A DNA stretch of 13,592 nucleotides from an uncultured Neomegalonema sp. (GTDB lineage Bacteria; Pseudomonadota; Alphaproteobacteria; Rhodobacterales; Rhodobacteraceae): positions 1 to 13,592 of the forward strand of contig CALDZQ010000013.1 of NCBI GenBank assembly GCA_937944035.1. The letters run 5' to 3'. The stretch's first letter is position 1, and the number at the start of each line of letters is the position of its first letter. Made by a program: the position numbers and the translations under genes. Positions 12,820-13,592 of this stretch are shown here, piece after piece. The notes beneath the pieces were generated by a model that saw nothing but the letters and a program-made list of their open reading frames with translations, searched no databases and was not told where the DNA came from.

Positions 12820-13592
12820 ATGGCGGTTGAGACGATAGCGGTTCTGATGCCGGGCGATATGGGCCATGCGGTTGGTCGCGTGCTGCGCGAACATGGTTTT
12901 GACGTGATTACAGCCTTGAGCGGGCGCGGGCCGCATACGCGGGAGCTGGCGGCTGCGGCGGGGCTGCGCGATGCGGGGACGCTTGCAGGGGTGGTCGGCG
13001 AGGCCGATCTGATCCTGTCGATCCTGCCCCCCGCTGCGGCCTTGCAACAGGCGAAAGATGTGGCGGCGCAGATGACGGTGCTGGGCAAATATCCGGTCTA
13101 TGTGGACTGCAACGCGATCTCGCCCGATACGGCCAAGCAAGTGGGCGCGGTGATTGAGGCTGCGGGTGCGCCGTTCATCGATTCGGGGATCATCGGCATG
13201 GCGCCGGGTAAGGGTGCAGGGCCACGTTTTTATGTGTCCGGTCCCGATGTGGAGGCGATGCTTGCGCTCGATGGTAAGGGGTTTGAGGTCATCAAGTCGG
13301 GTGAGGGCATTGGCGAGGCTTCCGCGCTGAAGATGGTCTATGCGGGCCTGACCAAGGGGACATGGACGTTGCAAACGGCTGTCCTTCTTGCGGCGCAGCG
13401 CCTTGGGGTGATTGATCCGCTGCTTGAAGAGTTTGAATTCAGCCAGAAAGGCCCGCTGGATGCGATGCGGGCGCGGGTTCCTTTCTTGCCCGCTGACTCC
13501 GCGCGCTGGGTGGGGGAGATGGAGGAAATCGCGGCGACATTTGCCTCGGCGGGGGTCAGTCCGGGCTTCCATGACGGCGCGGCGGATGTTTT
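12820..13592 (+). CDS. NAD(P)-dependent dehydrogenase with DUF1932 C-terminal domain, truncated by window end
   Basis: The frame is open from ATG 12820 (GGGAG 7 bases upstream; a GTG directly before it is also in frame) to the window edge, 257 codons without a stop. The N terminus is a beta-hydroxyacid-dehydrogenase-type Rossmann domain: IAVLMPGDMGHAVG (6-19), ADLILSILPPAAAL (62-75), VYVDCNAISPDTAKQV (93-108) and FIDSGIIGMAPG (119-130). The C-terminal part carries SALKMVYAGLTKGTWTL (168-184), with Lys171 in the position of the catalytic lysine, then AAQRLGV and the EFEFSQKGP stretch, as in DUF1932 proteins. Members are related to 6-phosphogluconate and 3-hydroxyisobutyrate dehydrogenases; the substrate of this group is generally not known. 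Probably only a few dozen residues are missing. Its regulatory region is shared with the aspartate-dehydrogenase-like gene. Confidence 0.88.
   Translation, partial: MAVETIAVLMPGDMGHAVGRVLREHGFDVITALSGRGPHTRELAAAAGLRDAGTLAGVVGEADLILSILPPAAALQQAKDVAAQMTVLGKYPVYVDCNAISPDTAKQVGAVIEAAGAPFIDSGIIGMAPGKGAGPRFYVSGPDVEAMLALDGKGFEVIKSGEGIGEASALKMVYAGLTKGTWTLQTAVLLAAQRLGVIDPLLEEFEFSQKGPLDAMRARVPFLPADSARWVGEMEEIAATFASAGVSPGFHDGAADV

Noticed and set aside
12754..13572. 272-codon minus-strand frame opposite the DUF1932-type dehydrogenase
   Set aside because: The plus frame shows Rossmann and DUF1932 motifs and a good ribosome binding site; the minus frame is Arg/His-rich and featureless.
1..13592. CRISPR array, tRNA/rRNA genes, insertion sequences, phage genes
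   Set aside because: No regularly spaced repeats, cloverleaf or rRNA-like sequence, transposase or integrase motifs were seen on either strand.

Overview
The window looks like a chromosomal piece of a moderately GC-rich alphaproteobacterium. Supports for this are the GC-biased codon use with large antisense shadow frames, an alphaproteobacterial-type fused beta-oxidation protein, a DUF465/YdcH mini-protein divergent from ubiX, a dispersed GTCA-CCCCAGC palindrome, and a tctCBA transporter of the Bug type. The assignment is inference; no rRNA or tRNA is present to confirm it.

Layout. Left part (1-4600), plus strand: the last 29 codons of an unidentified gene (possibly a Doc/Fic-type protein), a fused enoyl-CoA hydratase / 3-hydroxyacyl-CoA dehydrogenase, and a GDSL esterase with a C-terminal autotransporter barrel, closed by two consecutive stem-loops. 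Middle (4600-7100): a 57-residue DUF465 protein on the minus strand, divergent from ubiX (flavin prenyltransferase), then an NAD(P)-dependent aldehyde dehydrogenase ending in a strong terminator. Right part (7100-13592): a minus-strand operon tctC-tctB-tctA-NIPSNAP, divergent from a signal-peptide-less NMT1/THI5-like protein; then an aspartate-dehydrogenase-like protein on the minus strand, divergent from a DUF1932-type NAD(P)-dependent dehydrogenase that runs off the window.

How it may fit together. The right part has the look of a catabolic island. It pairs a high-affinity secondary carboxylate transporter (periplasmic TctC, membrane TctA and TctB) with two NAD(P) dehydrogenases, an aldehyde dehydrogenase, a small NIPSNAP protein and a soluble ligand-binding-fold protein. 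The substrate cannot be read from sequence. Three features stand out: Gln in place of the usual His in the aspartate dehydrogenase family motif, a periplasmic-binding-protein fold with no export signal, and a His in the ligand loop of TctC where Asp is usual. Two divergent promoter regions carry compact palindromes that could be operators, and the tctC-tctB gap holds a terminator-like hairpin plus a branched palindromic element. No regulator gene lies in the window. I do not see a clearly new defence or mobile system.
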